From Deinococcus gobiensis I-0 (GTDB lineage: Bacteria > Deinococcota > Deinococci > Deinococcales > Deinococcaceae): a stretch of DNA of 64,000 nt. Made by a program: the position numbers and the translations under genes. The notes below the pieces were generated by a model. That model saw only the letters and a program-made list of their open reading frames with translations, ran no database searches and was not told the DNA's origin. The stretch lies in the NCBI RefSeq assembly GCF_000252445.1, contig NC_017790.1:1594501-1658500 (forward strand). Direction: 5' to 3'. Each line of letters starts with the position of its first letter. Position 1 is the first letter of the stretch. Positions 18,840 to 30,013 of this stretch are shown here, one piece after another.

Positions 18840-19604
18840 TCAGCCTGCTTCGCCCCGCAGCACCCGGGCCGCGCCCGCCACCTCGGGGGCGTTGAGGCGC
18901 TGGCCGGTGGCGTGCGAGAGCTGCCGGGTCAGGTGGTGCGCGCCCAGGTGTTCGAGGTCCAGCACGGTGGCCCCCGACCCGCCCGCCTGCACCTGCCCGG
19001 TGAGGTCGAGCAGGGTGTGGTAGGGCTGAAGCAGCCGGGGCGGCAGCTCGCCGGAGGTCAGCACGATGAGGTCGCTGCGCTCGGCGAGGGCCTGCACCGA
19101 GCCGTCGCGGCGGCTGACCGGAAAGTAGCGCGGCCCCACCGGCAGGTCGCGCAGCACCTTCTCGGCCTCGGGGGCCGAGTGCGCCGCCAGGGCGATCTGC
19201 GAAAAGCCCAGGCGGGTCAACGGCGCGGCGAGCAGCAGGTCGCCCGTCTGTTGCCCCAGCACCAGCAGGGCGGCCCCGCGCGCGGCGTAGTCGCTGCTGC
19301 TCAGGGCGTCGCTCAGGGCGTCGGCGTGGGCGAAGGTGCCCTGGGGGGTCAGGCCCCCGAAGGTCACCGCGTCCACCCGCCCGGCCCGCCGGGCTTCCGG
19401 GTCGGGAGAGACGGCCGCGAGCCACGCCGCCTGGTGCGCGGGGGCGATCAGGGCGCCGCCGAAGCCCAGGGTCCGGCAGGCCTGCACGACCTCCTCGGGG
19501 GCGGCGGCCGGCACGCTCAGGGCGATCAGGCCCAGTTCTCGCAGGGCCAGGGCGGCGGCGGGCGGATACCCGACCAGAGCCAGGGGGGTGTCGGACTTGG
19601 ACAT
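18840..19604 (-). CDS. Shikimate-dehydrogenase-like (AroE-fold) protein, probably not an active AroE
   Basis: A 254-residue protein whose layout recalls AroE: an N-terminal alpha/beta domain (LALVGYPPAAALALRELGL), a linker VDAVTFGGLTPQGTFAHAD where AroE has AVNTV...GxNTD, and a Rossmann-like half (ALLVLGQQTGDLLLAAPL, then SDLIVLTSGELPP). Key residues are missing: no catalytic Lys in the VPxK position (APAHQ), no NTD and no GxGGxxxA loop. I infer a diverged paralogue with another role, or NAD(P)-independent. A TAGACT box lies 9 nt before ATG 19604. Confidence 0.45.
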   Translation of the reverse strand: MSKSDTPLALVGYPPAAALALRELGLIALSVPAAAPEEVVQACRTLGFGGALIAPAHQAAWLAAVSPDPEARRAGRVDAVTFGGLTPQGTFAHADALSDALSSSDYAARGAALLVLGQQTGDLLLAAPLTRLGFSQIALAAHSAPEAEKVLRDLPVGPRYFPVSRRDGSVQALAERSDLIVLTSGELPPRLLQPYHTLLDLTGQVQAGGSGATVLDLEHLGAHHLTRQLSHATGQRLNAPEVAGAARVLRGEAG

Positions 19605-19877
19605 GCTGCCGGCAGTCTAGAGCATGGCCTGTAGACGCCGGAAGGCGGACGAAAGTGCGGGGAGCGGGCCTCTGCCCGAATCGCCTGTGAAGAGATTCGA
19701 GCAGAGCGATCAGGCGCCCTCGGCTGCGGAGCCGGAAGGGCAGGGGGCGCTCCTGCGCCTGGAGTCATATCGGATAACCCCTTTCTTTCCTGGTCTGCCC
19801 AAAACGGCTGTTTCCATCTCAGAAAAAAGGAGCGGACCCTGACGGCCACGCCCCTCTTCTCGCCTGTAGTCGGCGGC
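19605..19877. other. Intergenic region with nested inverted repeats
   Basis: No convincing gene. CTCTGCCCGAATC (19670-19682) pairs with 19694-19706 over 13 bp with one mismatch and an 11-nt loop. Next to it GCGCCC (19714-19719) and GGGCGC (19745-19750) bracket an inner CGGCT/AGCCG hairpin (19721-19734). An AT-richer tail with TCATATCGGATAACCCC follows at about 19767. The shape suggests a structured RNA or a small dispersed repeat, to be tested by genome search. Confidence 0.35.
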
Positions 19878-21275
19878 TCAGTTGGTCTTCTTGTCGGAGT
19901 CGGTCTTGGGCGCGTCCGTCTTGGCGGCGTCCGTCTGGCCGGCGCCGGGCTTGCCCGCATCGGCAGGCGCCTGGGCAGGCTTGGCCGCCGCGTCCGAAGT
20001 GGGGGAGGGCGTCGCGCCCCAGGTGGCTCCGGTCGTGGCGCCCTGGGTGCTCTTGGCGACTCCGGCGTTGGGGGCCTGGCCGGGTTCCTCCAGGCGTTCG
20101 AGCCACATGCTGCCCACGAGGTTGCGGGCGGTGCGCCCGGCCTGATGAAGCGATTCGGCCCACTGCGGGTTGACCGATTCGACGGCCTTCAGCAGGCCCT
20201 GGCGCGCCGCAGGCACGCGGGCCAGCACCACAGCGGTCGTGCCCAGCAGGGCCAGCGTCACGACGCCGCCGCTGACCCCACCGCGCGGCTCGGGATCAAA
20301 GCGGGCCTGCACCTCGCGGCCCTTCTTCGCGGCCTGCTTCTGGAGGCGGGCGAGGTCGCGGTCGAGCTGCTTGCTCAGCGGGGCGACGCGGCGGCCGACC
20401 TCGCGTTCGAGCTGCTCGGGGTTCCAGTTCTTGCGGGCGCGGCGCAGTTCCTTCTCGGCGTCGCGGCGGGCCTGGGAAAGCTGCTTCTCGGCGGCGCGGC
20501 GCTGCGACGCGAAGTGGTCCTGGGCATCGTCGCGCAGGCTCAGCGCCTTGTGACCCAGCTCGGCCACGAGCGCGGTGCCCGCCTTCTTGCCCTGCGAGAG
20601 GGCCTTCTCGGCGTCCTTGCGCTTGTCCTCGGCCGCGCCGCGCAATTCGTCGAGCTTGTGGCGGCCTTCCTTCTTGGCGTGGGCGGCGGCCTTTTCGAGG
20701 TCGGCGCGGCGGTGCTCGGCCTCCTTGCGGGTCTGGGCCAGGGTCTTCCCGACTTCCTTGCGCTTGGTCTCGGCCGCGTCCTGAAGGTCGGCGATGCGGT
20801 TCCCGGCGGTCTTCTGGACCCCGGCGAGGGCCTTCTCGGCGTCCTTGCGCTTGTCCTCGGCGGTTTCGCGCAGGTCGGCCGTCAGCTCTCCGAGCTTGTG
20901 GCCGTAGTCCTGCCCGGCCTTCTGGACCGTCTGCACGGCCTCGTCACGCAGGTCGGCGGCGTTGCCGACCAGGGTGGTGGCGGCGGCCTGGGCGGTTTCC
21001 AGCAGGTGATGGGCCCGCACCGGGGCCTCTTCCCGCAGGGTCTGGGTGACCTGGGTCGCCTGCTGGGCGGCCACTGCCCCGAGCTGCTGGGCCTGCACGG
21101 CAGCCTGCTCCAGTGCGGGCTTGACCGTCTCGTCAAGCGTGGCCTGGGCACTGTCCCAGACGGTGTGGGTGCCCTCGATCACGCGGCGGCGCAGGTCTTT
21201 GTTCAGGGCCAGGGCAGCGAAAGCCCCCAGAAGGATCAGGCTGCGCTTGTTGCCGCCCGTGGTGTCGTTCGTCAT
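19878..21275 (-). CDS. LEA-like (late embryogenesis abundant) coiled protein
   Basis: A 465-residue, very hydrophilic Ala/Lys/Glu/Asp/Arg-rich protein. After one N-terminal hydrophobic stretch (SLILLGAFAALAL), residues about 30-310 are helical repeats such as AEDKRKDAEKALA and AETKRKEVGKTLA (11-residue LEA group 3 style). A second hydrophobic segment (GVVTLALLGTTAVVLA) and an Ala/Pro/Thr/Asp-rich disordered tail follow. LEA proteins protect membranes and proteins on drying, and D. radiodurans has LEA76-type proteins linked to desiccation tolerance. ATG 21275 has AAAGGAG; a TACATT box lies about 90 nt upstream. It is divergent from recN. Two hydrophobic stretches suggest membrane association, unusual for a LEA protein. 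Confidence 0.8.
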   Translation of the reverse strand: MTNDTTGGNKRSLILLGAFAALALNKDLRRRVIEGTHTVWDSAQATLDETVKPALEQAAVQAQQLGAVAAQQATQVTQTLREEAPVRAHHLLETAQAAATTLVGNAADLRDEAVQTVQKAGQDYGHKLGELTADLRETAEDKRKDAEKALAGVQKTAGNRIADLQDAAETKRKEVGKTLAQTRKEAEHRRADLEKAAAHAKKEGRHKLDELRGAAEDKRKDAEKALSQGKKAGTALVAELGHKALSLRDDAQDHFASQRRAAEKQLSQARRDAEKELRRARKNWNPEQLEREVGRRVAPLSKQLDRDLARLQKQAAKKGREVQARFDPEPRGGVSGGVVTLALLGTTAVVLARVPAARQGLLKAVESVNPQWAESLHQAGRTARNLVGSMWLERLEEPGQAPNAGVAKSTQGATTGATWGATPSPTSDAAAKPAQAPADAGKPGAGQTDAAKTDAPKTDSDKKTN

Positions 21276-21360
21276 CGTCTCGCTCCTTTGGTCCCGCCGG
21301 GAAGGCCCCGGCGTTCAATGAGAGCCATTGTGCGCCCGCTTACGGGGGCGGTTTATGGGT

Positions 21361-21373
21361 GAAATGTAACGTC
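21361..21373 (-). promoter_or_regulatory. Probable promoter segment of the LEA-like gene
   Basis: Minus strand reads GACGTTACATTTC with TACATT as a likely -10 box. The identical 13-mer occurs in front of malF (58349-58361). Confidence 0.4.
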
Positions 21374-21467
21374 CGGTTCATGTTCGGCGGGAAAACCCGG
21401 TGGGAAGCGGCCCTGCCCGGCTTGCCCGACTGTGCCCTGGTCGCCGACCCGGCCCGCGGAGGCGGCT

Positions 21468-21473
21468 TAGACT
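21468..21473 (+). promoter_or_regulatory. Leaderless -10 box of recN
   Basis: TAGACT, 7 nt before GTG 21481; fixes the recN start. Confidence 0.6.
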
Positions 21474-21480
21474 CTTGCGC

Positions 21481-23169
<1,689 letters not shown>

Positions 23170-23205
23170 GCCGGCCTCTGGAGAGGGGAGGCCGGCCTCC
23201 GGGGA
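23170..23205 (+). terminator. Terminator after recN
   Basis: GCCGGCCTC (23170-23178) pairs with GAGGCCGGC (23188-23196), 9-nt loop, starting at the recN stop; a second smaller GC stem and CTTTCT follow. Confidence 0.6.
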
Positions 23206-23235
23206 GAGGCCCGCCTTTCTCCGGTCCGCCCCGGC

Positions 23236-23916
23236 TCAGCCGCCGCGCACGCCCACCCATACGGTATGCACCGCGCCCTTGCCGGGGCGCTCGCGGACCC
23301 GGTGGGTCTGGACCTCGAACCCGGCCTTCCCGAACCGCGCCGTAAAGGCGGGGGCGGCGTGGGCCGACCACACGGCCAGGGTGCCGCCGGGCCGCAGCGC
23401 CCGGTGCGCGGCCCTGAGCCCGGCGGCCGAGTACAGCCAGCCGTTCGACTCGCTCGTCAGGCCGCCGGGGCCGTTGTCCACATCCAGCAGCACGGCGTCG
23501 AGGCTGCCGGCCGCCTCCCGCAGCCGCGCGGCCACGTCGCCCACCACCACGGCGGCGCGCGGGTCGTCCAGTGGCCGGCCGGCGCAGGCGCCCAGCTCGC
23601 CCCGGTTCCACTCGGCTACGTCCGGCACCAGTTCGGCCACCGTGACCCGCGCGCCCGGCCCCAGCACCCGCAGCGCCGCCGCGAGCGTGAAGCCCATGCC
23701 CAGCCCACCGATCAGGACGTGGGGGGCCGGGCGCGCGAGGACCGGCGCGCAGCCCAGTTCGGCCAGGGCGTCCTCGGAGGCGTGCATGCGGCTGTTCATC
23801 AGCTCGCCGTCCGCGCCGCCGATGGCGATGGCGTAGTCCTGGCCCCGGCGGTAGAGCAGCAGCTCCTGGCGGGTGCCGGGGATGGCGGCGCGGGCCTGCA
23901 AGGTGCGGGGAATCAG
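23236..23916 (-). CDS. Spermidine-synthase-like protein with non-standard start
   Basis: About 226 residues with a spermidine-synthase-type Rossmann fold: VLIGGLGMGFTLAAALRVLG (motif I), VTVAELVPDVAEWNRG, LDAVLLDVDNGPGGLT and LRPGGTLAVWSAH. The aminopropyl-donor site is not clearly conserved, so it may be another transferase or a regulator. No ATG, GTG or TTG in frame lies near the expected beginning (IPRTL). The best site is CTG 23916, 7 nt after GGAG and overlapping the stop of a leaderless 7-codon ORF (ATG 23936 to TGA 23913). TTG 23901 is an alternative. One extra C near 23916 would instead fuse the ATG into this frame. Confidence 0.7.
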   Translation of the reverse strand: MIPRTLQARAAIPGTRQELLLYRRGQDYAIAIGGADGELMNSRMHASEDALAELGCAPVLARPAPHVLIGGLGMGFTLAAALRVLGPGARVTVAELVPDVAEWNRGELGACAGRPLDDPRAAVVVGDVAARLREAAGSLDAVLLDVDNGPGGLTSESNGWLYSAAGLRAAHRALRPGGTLAVWSAHAAPAFTARFGKAGFEVQTHRVRERPGKGAVHTVWVGVRGG

Positions 23917-23949
23917 GGGCGGTCTCCGGGGAACATGGGCAAGAGGATA
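23913..23949 (-). promoter_or_regulatory. Leaderless promoter and 7-codon leader ORF before the spermidine-synthase-like gene
   Basis: TATCCT (23944-23949) is followed after 7 nt by ATG 23936 and codons for MFPGDRP, with TGA overlapping the CTG of the downstream frame. Either a coupled leader peptide or the true start broken by a one-base deletion. Confidence 0.45.
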
Positions 23950-24112
23950 GGGGAAGCCCGGGCTGGATGATGGTGGGGGTTGAGAGGTTGCGCTGAAGAC
24001 CGTGGAGCACTCCACTGGCGAGGTGAATGGCGGGGTCCTGGGAGATCCGTCCAAGCGGGCAGGCATCTTCTCCGGCGCGACCGGGCGACCGTCCTGCCCT
24101 GGCCACGCCGGC

Positions 24113-24652
24113 CTACAGCCCCAGCAGTGCCCCAACCGCCGCCGCGCCCAGCACCACCAGGGCCGAGTTGACCTTGGTCTTCCAGAGCAGGAGCAGGCAC
24201 ACCAGGGCCAGAATCGCCGCCAGGGCGCCGCGTACGCTGGTCTGGCCCAGGACCAGCGCGCCCGCGAGGATCACGCCGCCGCCGAAGGGCAGCAGCGCGC
24301 TGCGAAAGGCCCCCACGACAGGGCGCGCGCTGTGCCGCCGCCACAGCAGCGCGGCGGCGGCGCTGAGCAGGGCGGTCGGGCCGTAGAAGGCCAGGGTCGC
24401 CAGCAGCGCGCCCCAGGGTCCGGCCGCCACATAGCCGTAGTGCGTGACCGCCAGCATGTTCGGCCCCGGCATGAGCTGGCCCAGCGCGAAGCCGTTGGCG
24501 AGGGTGGTCGCGGTGATCCAGCCGCGCTCGCCGACCAGCACGCGCTCCATCTCGGCGATGTTGGTGCCGCCGAAACTGATCAGGCCCAGGCGCGCGAATT
24601 CCAGCAGCAGGGCGGGCCACTCGTTCAGGGCGTGGCCGACCGGCAGGCTCAT
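24113..24652 (-). CDS. Chromate transporter, second half (ChrA-type small subunit)
   Basis: A 179-residue protein matching one half of a ChrA chromate transporter: [46 protein letters not shown], then four or more hydrophobic helices. Split short-chain ChrA pairs act together in the inner membrane to expel chromate. ATG 24652 overlaps the stop of the other half (ATGA). CHR proteins from some lineages may carry other oxyanions. Confidence 0.88.
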   Translation of the reverse strand: MSLPVGHALNEWPALLLEFARLGLISFGGTNIAEMERVLVGERGWITATTLANGFALGQLMPGPNMLAVTHYGYVAAGPWGALLATLAFYGPTALLSAAAALLWRRHSARPVVGAFRSALLPFGGGVILAGALVLGQTSVRGALAAILALVCLLLLWKTKVNSALVVLGAAAVGALLGL

Positions 24653-25263
24653 GCGCCGCGCTCCGGCCGGGGCCAGTTGAGGGCCAGGCCCACGCCCACC
24701 AGCACGACCAGCACCGGCAGCAGGTCCAGGCGCAACACGCCCAGCGCCACGAAGGCCAGCGCGGTCAGGACCGGCCCGCCGCGCACCCGCGCGCCCACAC
24801 GCACCACCGGCCACGCCGCCGTGAGCATGATGGCCAGGGCCGCGCAGGCCGCGCCGTGCAGCGCACTCTGGAGCCAGGCGGGCAGGCCGCCGGGCAGGCT
24901 CAGGGTCACCAGGGTCACGGCCATCATGGCGGCCAGGCCCGGCAGCAGCACCCCGCACACGGCTGCCAGCGCCCCGGCCCCCCCGGCGAGGCGCGCGCCG
25001 ATCATGGCCGCGAGGTTCACCGCGTTGGGCCCGGGCGTGAGCTGTGCCAGGGTAAAGGTCTCGGCGAAGTCGTCGTCGTCCAGCCAGCCGTGCGTGGTCA
25101 CGGCCCGGCGCGTGTGGGCGGGCAGCCCGCCGCCGACCCCCGCGAGCGCCACCCCGACGAAGGTGCGCAGCAGCAGGGCCGGGGTGGGGTCCGGGGGACG
25201 TTCCCCGGCCGGGTCGCCCTCCGGCGGGAGGAGGGGCCGCGCGCCGGGCAGGGAAGTGGTCAT
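24649..25263 (-). CDS. Chromate transporter, first half (ChrA-type small subunit)
   Basis: A 204-residue partner of the downstream half: a polar N terminus, then [50 protein letters not shown] and further membrane helices ending NWPRPERGA. The TPGPN motif occurs in both halves, as expected for tandem CHR domains of opposite topology. ATG 25263 is leaderless (TAGGCT, 6 nt). Four-nt overlap with its partner makes a two-gene operon. Confidence 0.88.
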   Translation of the reverse strand: MTTSLPGARPLLPPEGDPAGERPPDPTPALLLRTFVGVALAGVGGGLPAHTRRAVTTHGWLDDDDFAETFTLAQLTPGPNAVNLAAMIGARLAGGAGALAAVCGVLLPGLAAMMAVTLVTLSLPGGLPAWLQSALHGAACAALAIMLTAAWPVVRVGARVRGGPVLTALAFVALGVLRLDLLPVLVVLVGVGLALNWPRPERGA

Positions 25264-25269
25264 GGGCCC

Positions 25270-25275
25270 AGCCTA
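25270..25275 (-). promoter_or_regulatory. Leaderless -10 box of the chromate transporter operon
   Basis: TAGGCT on the minus strand, 6 nt before ATG 25263. Confidence 0.55.
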
Positions 25276-25476
25276 GAGCGCGGGGGCGGTCCACCGAGGG
25301 TACTTTTCCAGAGACAACAGAGAACGCAATGTACGGAACGGCTGGCGCCCTCGACGGGGGACAGGCTCCTGGCCGTTCTGCGCCGCGCCTTCCTGCCGGC
25401 CCGGAGCCCTGCTCCTGTCCAGAGCGCTTCTTCAGGAACGGGGCTGGCCAGGGGGTCATCGGGTACAAGTGCAGGC

Positions 25477-26043
25477 ATGACTCCTCATCCGGCCGGCGGC
25501 CCCGCGACCTCTGCCCACCCCGCGCGGCCCTGGGGCGCGGCGCTGCTGAGCGGCCTGGTGGGTGCCGTAACGGTGAATCTGCTCAACGAGGGTGCCCGGC
25601 AGGTGCTGCCCCACGCCCCGCGCGTCGAGGTGATCGGCGAGCGCGCCCTGCGGGACGTGGTGGGGGCGGCCGGAGCCACGCCGCCGCGTGGGAAGGCGCT
25701 CTACCGCTGGACGCTGGGCGCCGACCTGCTCTCCAACTTGCTGTATTTCGCGCTGGTGGGGCTGGGGCCCGCGTCCGGCGCGGGCGCGCGCGGCGCGGCG
25801 TTGGGGCTGGCGGCCGGGGTGGGCGCGGCCGCCCTGCCGGAACCGCTGGGTCTGGGCCGCCAGCCGGGCGAACGCCGCCCCCTGACTCCGCTGCTGACCG
25901 TGCTGTGGTATCTGGCCGGGGGACTGGCCGCGGCCGCCGTGTACCGCGGCCGGGGGGCTCAGGCGGCGGTCGCGCCGGCCGACGCCCCCGACGAGGGTGA
26001 CGGCGCCGGGGGTGAAGAAGGCCCCACGGCCCCGCCCATCTGA
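25477..26043 (+). CDS. Hypothetical membrane protein
   Basis: A 188-residue protein with about four hydrophobic segments ([64 protein letters not shown]) and an acidic Asp/Glu/Gly-rich C-terminal tail. The [25 protein letters not shown] segment looks conserved but I do not recognise the family. ATG 25477 has no good ribosome site and only a poor -10 (TACAAG). It precedes the aldo/keto reductase, which has its own promoter. Confidence 0.6.
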   Translation: MTPHPAGGPATSAHPARPWGAALLSGLVGAVTVNLLNEGARQVLPHAPRVEVIGERALRDVVGAAGATPPRGKALYRWTLGADLLSNLLYFALVGLGPASGAGARGAALGLAAGVGAAALPEPLGLGRQPGERRPLTPLLTVLWYLAGGLAAAAVYRGRGAQAAVAPADAPDEGDGAGGEEGPTAPPI

Positions 26044-26060
26044 CCGGCCGCTCGCGGGCC

Positions 26061-26066
26061 TACAGT
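26061..26066 (+). promoter_or_regulatory. Leaderless -10 box of the aldo/keto reductase gene
   Basis: TACAGT, 6 nt before ATG 26073. Confidence 0.55.
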
Positions 26067-26072
26067 GCGCGC

Positions 26073-27047
26073 ATGGACTATGTACGGTTGGGACAGAGCG
26101 GCCTGAAGGTCTCGCGGATTTCGCTGGGCACCATGACCTACGGCGACCCGGCGTGGCGCGACTGGGTGCTGCCCGAGGAGCAGAGCCGCCCCTTCTACCG
26201 GCGGGCGCTGGACCTGGGCATCAACTTCTTCGACACGGCCGACGTGTACTCGCTGGGCGTCAGCGAGGAGATCACCGGCCGGGCGCTGAAGGACTTCGCC
26301 CGCCGCGATCAGGTGGTCATCGCCACGAAGGTCCATGGCAAGATGGGCGACGGCCCCAACGACCAGGGCCTCTCGCGCGGGCACATCCTGAGCGCGGCGC
26401 AGGCCAGCCTGAAGCGGCTGGGGACCGACTACATCGACCTCTACCAGATTCACCGCTTCGACCCCGAGACGCCCATCCTGGAGACCATGACGGCGCTGCA
26501 CGACCTCGTGCGCATGGGGGCGGTGCGCTACATCGGTGCGAGCAGTATGGCCGCCTACCAGTTCGCCAAGATGCAGCACGTGGCCGACCTGCACGGCCTG
26601 ACCCGGTTCGTGAGCATGCAGAACCACTACAACCTCGTGTACCGCGAGGAGGAGCGCGAAATGCTGCCGCTGTGCCGCGAGGACGGCGTGGGTGTCATCC
26701 CCTGGAGCCCGCTGGCGCGGGGCTTCCTGACCGGCAACCGCAAGGGCGGCGAGGCCCAGACCACCCGGGCCCGCAGCGACAAGTTCGGCGAGTCGATGTA
26801 CCGCACCGAGGACGACTACGCCGTGCAGGCGCGCGTGGCCGAGGTCGCCGCGCAGATCGGTGTACCCGCCGCCCAGGTGGCGACCGCGTGGCTGCTGGCC
26901 CAGCCGGGGGTAAGTGCGCCCATCATCGGCGCGAGCAAGATGCCCCATCTCGAGGACGCGGTGGCGGCCCTGTCGGTGTCGCTCACGCCTGAGCAGCTGG
27001 CGGCGCTCGAAGAGCCCTACCGCCCACACCCGGTCCTGGGGTTCTGA
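26073..27047 (+). CDS. Aldo/keto reductase
   Basis: A 324-residue NADPH-dependent TIM-barrel oxidoreductase of the YajO/Tas-like branch. It shows the substrate-side Asp/Tyr (NFFDTADVYSLG), the catalytic Lys (VVIATKVHGKMG), His (YQIHRFDPETP) and cofactor contacts (IPWSPLARGFL, APIIGASKMPHLEDAV). Such enzymes reduce aldehydes, including glyoxal-type stress products. The substrate is not predictable. The last gene before a decayed region. Confidence 0.92.
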   Translation: MDYVRLGQSGLKVSRISLGTMTYGDPAWRDWVLPEEQSRPFYRRALDLGINFFDTADVYSLGVSEEITGRALKDFARRDQVVIATKVHGKMGDGPNDQGLSRGHILSAAQASLKRLGTDYIDLYQIHRFDPETPILETMTALHDLVRMGAVRYIGASSMAAYQFAKMQHVADLHGLTRFVSMQNHYNLVYREEEREMLPLCREDGVGVIPWSPLARGFLTGNRKGGEAQTTRARSDKFGESMYRTEDDYAVQARVAEVAAQIGVPAAQVATAWLLAQPGVSAPIIGASKMPHLEDAVAALSVSLTPEQLAALEEPYRPHPVLGF

Positions 27048-27985
27048 AGGGCCGAGGGATGGGCACCGACCTTCTCCGGTTGCTCGGTCTATAACCTCCC
27101 GAGCTCCTCGCCGTTCATCCGCCGCACGGGAGGAGCACGGAGGGCCAGGACGCTCACGCCGTATTCGGTCGTGAGTTCCGCGATCTGCTCGCCACCGGTC
27201 AGGACGAGGCGGCTGGTCTAATGGTCCGTCCCGACCGCGCTGGGCCGGGCGCCCCGGCCCGCTTCGTGGGAGGTCGGGCTGCCCCAGAGGTATGTATCTC
27301 CTGACCGCCGACGTTGCCGGGCCACGGCTCAGCTCGGAGGTCAACCCTGTCGAGCTCCAGGGCATCCTGCCCGATCGCGCCGTCGCCCCCGTCGTCGCCG
27401 CTGCGGCCCAGGGCGGCTCCGCGGCGCGCGCGTTGCCCACAGCCCAGCGCCACGAGGAACTGCATACCCAGCTGTTCGAACGGTGCAGGGAGTCGTGCGC
27501 GCGATGAGGTAGTCAATCGGCCTATGGGCCGCCGAACTGTTCCCCGGGCGAGAGGGAGGGCCGCGTGGTGTGTCCGGTCTGTGAGGGGGTAGGGGTAGGG
27601 ACGTCCTGAAACTCCGAAAAGGTGGACAGGTCCCTGGTGGTCCGTCCCTTCGGGGACCTGTGCCAGAAGCCCCTGCCCACGTGCCTCGATTCCGACGGTG
27701 TCCCGCTGGGACCATACACTGCGCCCGCCATGACCGGAGAGGTCCTGGTCCAGCCGCTCCGATCATGGACAGGCCCGATGGCCGCTGGGCGGCATCTCGG
27801 TCAGGCCGGGTCGGTCAGCGAGAACTCGGCGGCCAGCCGCACATCTCCCGGCTCTGGCCGTCGCTGAGGATCGACAGGACCGGTCATATGAACGGCTGGC
27901 CATCGGGGACGGGCACACTGTAATGCTGCCGGTACAGGAAAAGCCGCCCATCCGCAGATGAACGGCCCTCCTCACGTCGCTGGCC
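27048..27985. other. About 0.94 kb without an intact gene; decayed coding remnants
   Basis: Several fragments look once-coding. On the minus strand near 27092-27220, RLVLTGGEQIAELTTEYG and VSVLALR recall a TrkA_C-like or Phd-like segment. On the plus strand 27292-27507 an open frame with high GC3 begins MYLLTADVAG. On the minus strand near 27850-27955, RLFLYRQHYSVPVPDGQPF runs into a stop and continues in another frame as LAAEFSLTDPA. A hairpin (27626-27634 with 27653-27661) and a TACACT box before ATG 27730 are also present. No family is secure. Confidence 0.4.
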
Positions 27986-29680
<1,695 letters not shown>

Positions 29681-29687
29681 GGCTCCC

Positions 29688-29693
29688 AGGCTA
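29688..29693 (-). promoter_or_regulatory. Leaderless -10 box of ilvD
   Basis: TAGCCT on the minus strand, 7 nt before ATG 29680; independent of the RDRM promoter about 95 nt further upstream. Confidence 0.5.
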
Positions 29694-29764
29694 CGCCCGA
29701 ACGGCAGGTCAACCGTCCAGAAGAACAGACAGGCCGACCCCGGCGGCCTCCTGGCCTCTCCGCT

Positions 29765-29793
29765 TTGACATCAGTGTCACATTTTGTTATGCT
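29765..29793 (+). promoter_or_regulatory. Near-consensus sigma-70 promoter
   Basis: TTGACA (29765-29770), 17-nt spacer, TATGCT (29788-29793): the best -35/-10 pair in the window. A second dyad TGACA-tcag-TGTCA (29766-29779) overlaps the -35 box. The expected transcript start is about 29800. Confidence 0.8.
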
Positions 29794-29803
29794 ATTGACG
29801 TAA
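29787..29803 (+). promoter_or_regulatory. RDRM-like operator (DdrO-type) over the -10 box
   Basis: TTATGCTATTGACGTAA matches the published Deinococcus radiation/desiccation response motif TTATGTCATTGACATAA at 14 of 17 positions, and the three differences are transitions. In known members the DdrO repressor sits on this motif and is cleaved by IrrE/PprI after DNA damage. Here it covers the -10 element, the right place for repression. Confidence 0.8.
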
Positions 29804-29839
29804 TTAGGACATGAGTTCAACTCTCACTGGAGGCCTGGA

Positions 29840-30010
29840 ATGGCTCGTCCTGCTCTTTTCCCGCAGCCTTTGCGGGAGCCTGCACCTTCATCCGCCCTTC
29901 CGTTTCTCGCACCTTCCAGCCCCGCTGCTCCCCCTCTGCCCGGGTTGCCTCTGCGCGGCCAGGAGTGGCCGCCCCGCCGGGATGTTCCGCTGCGCCTGCG
30001 GCTCGAATGA
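29840..30010 (+). CDS. Putative damage-inducible small proline-rich protein (56 aa)
   Basis: An ORF of 56 codons starting at ATG 29840 with GGAGG (29829-29833) 6 nt upstream, about 40 nt after the predicted transcript start. The product begins MARPALFPQPLREP and has 15 prolines, seven arginines and a basic amphipathic tail (RRDVPLRLRLE). No signal peptide, membrane segment or known domain. A terminator hairpin starts 4 nt after its stop, so the unit is complete. GC3 is about 60%, lower than neighbours, and the DNA folds locally (CCCGCA-5-TGCGGG at 29860-29876), so an untranslated small RNA is the main alternative. Another in-frame ATG at 29811 opens a Cys-rich frame that runs into ppc and has a poor ribosome site. 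Confidence 0.5.
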   Translation: MARPALFPQPLREPAPSSALPFLAPSSPAAPPLPGLPLRGQEWPPRRDVPLRLRLE

Positions 30011-30013
30011 ACA

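Noticed and set aside
19624..19842. 72-codon plus-strand ORF in the 19.7-kb gap
   Set aside because: Lies over the inverted repeats, no promoter or ribosome site, no similarity I can name.
21353..21369. TTATGGGTGAAATGTAA between the LEA-like gene and recN as an RDRM
   Set aside because: Only the outer TTATG and TAA fit; 9 of 17 positions match and the centre is wrong.
27292..27507. 71-codon plus-strand ORF in the decayed region as a real gene
   Set aside because: GC3 is coding-like but there is no proper ribosome site, promoter or known domain; kept only as part of the remnant region.
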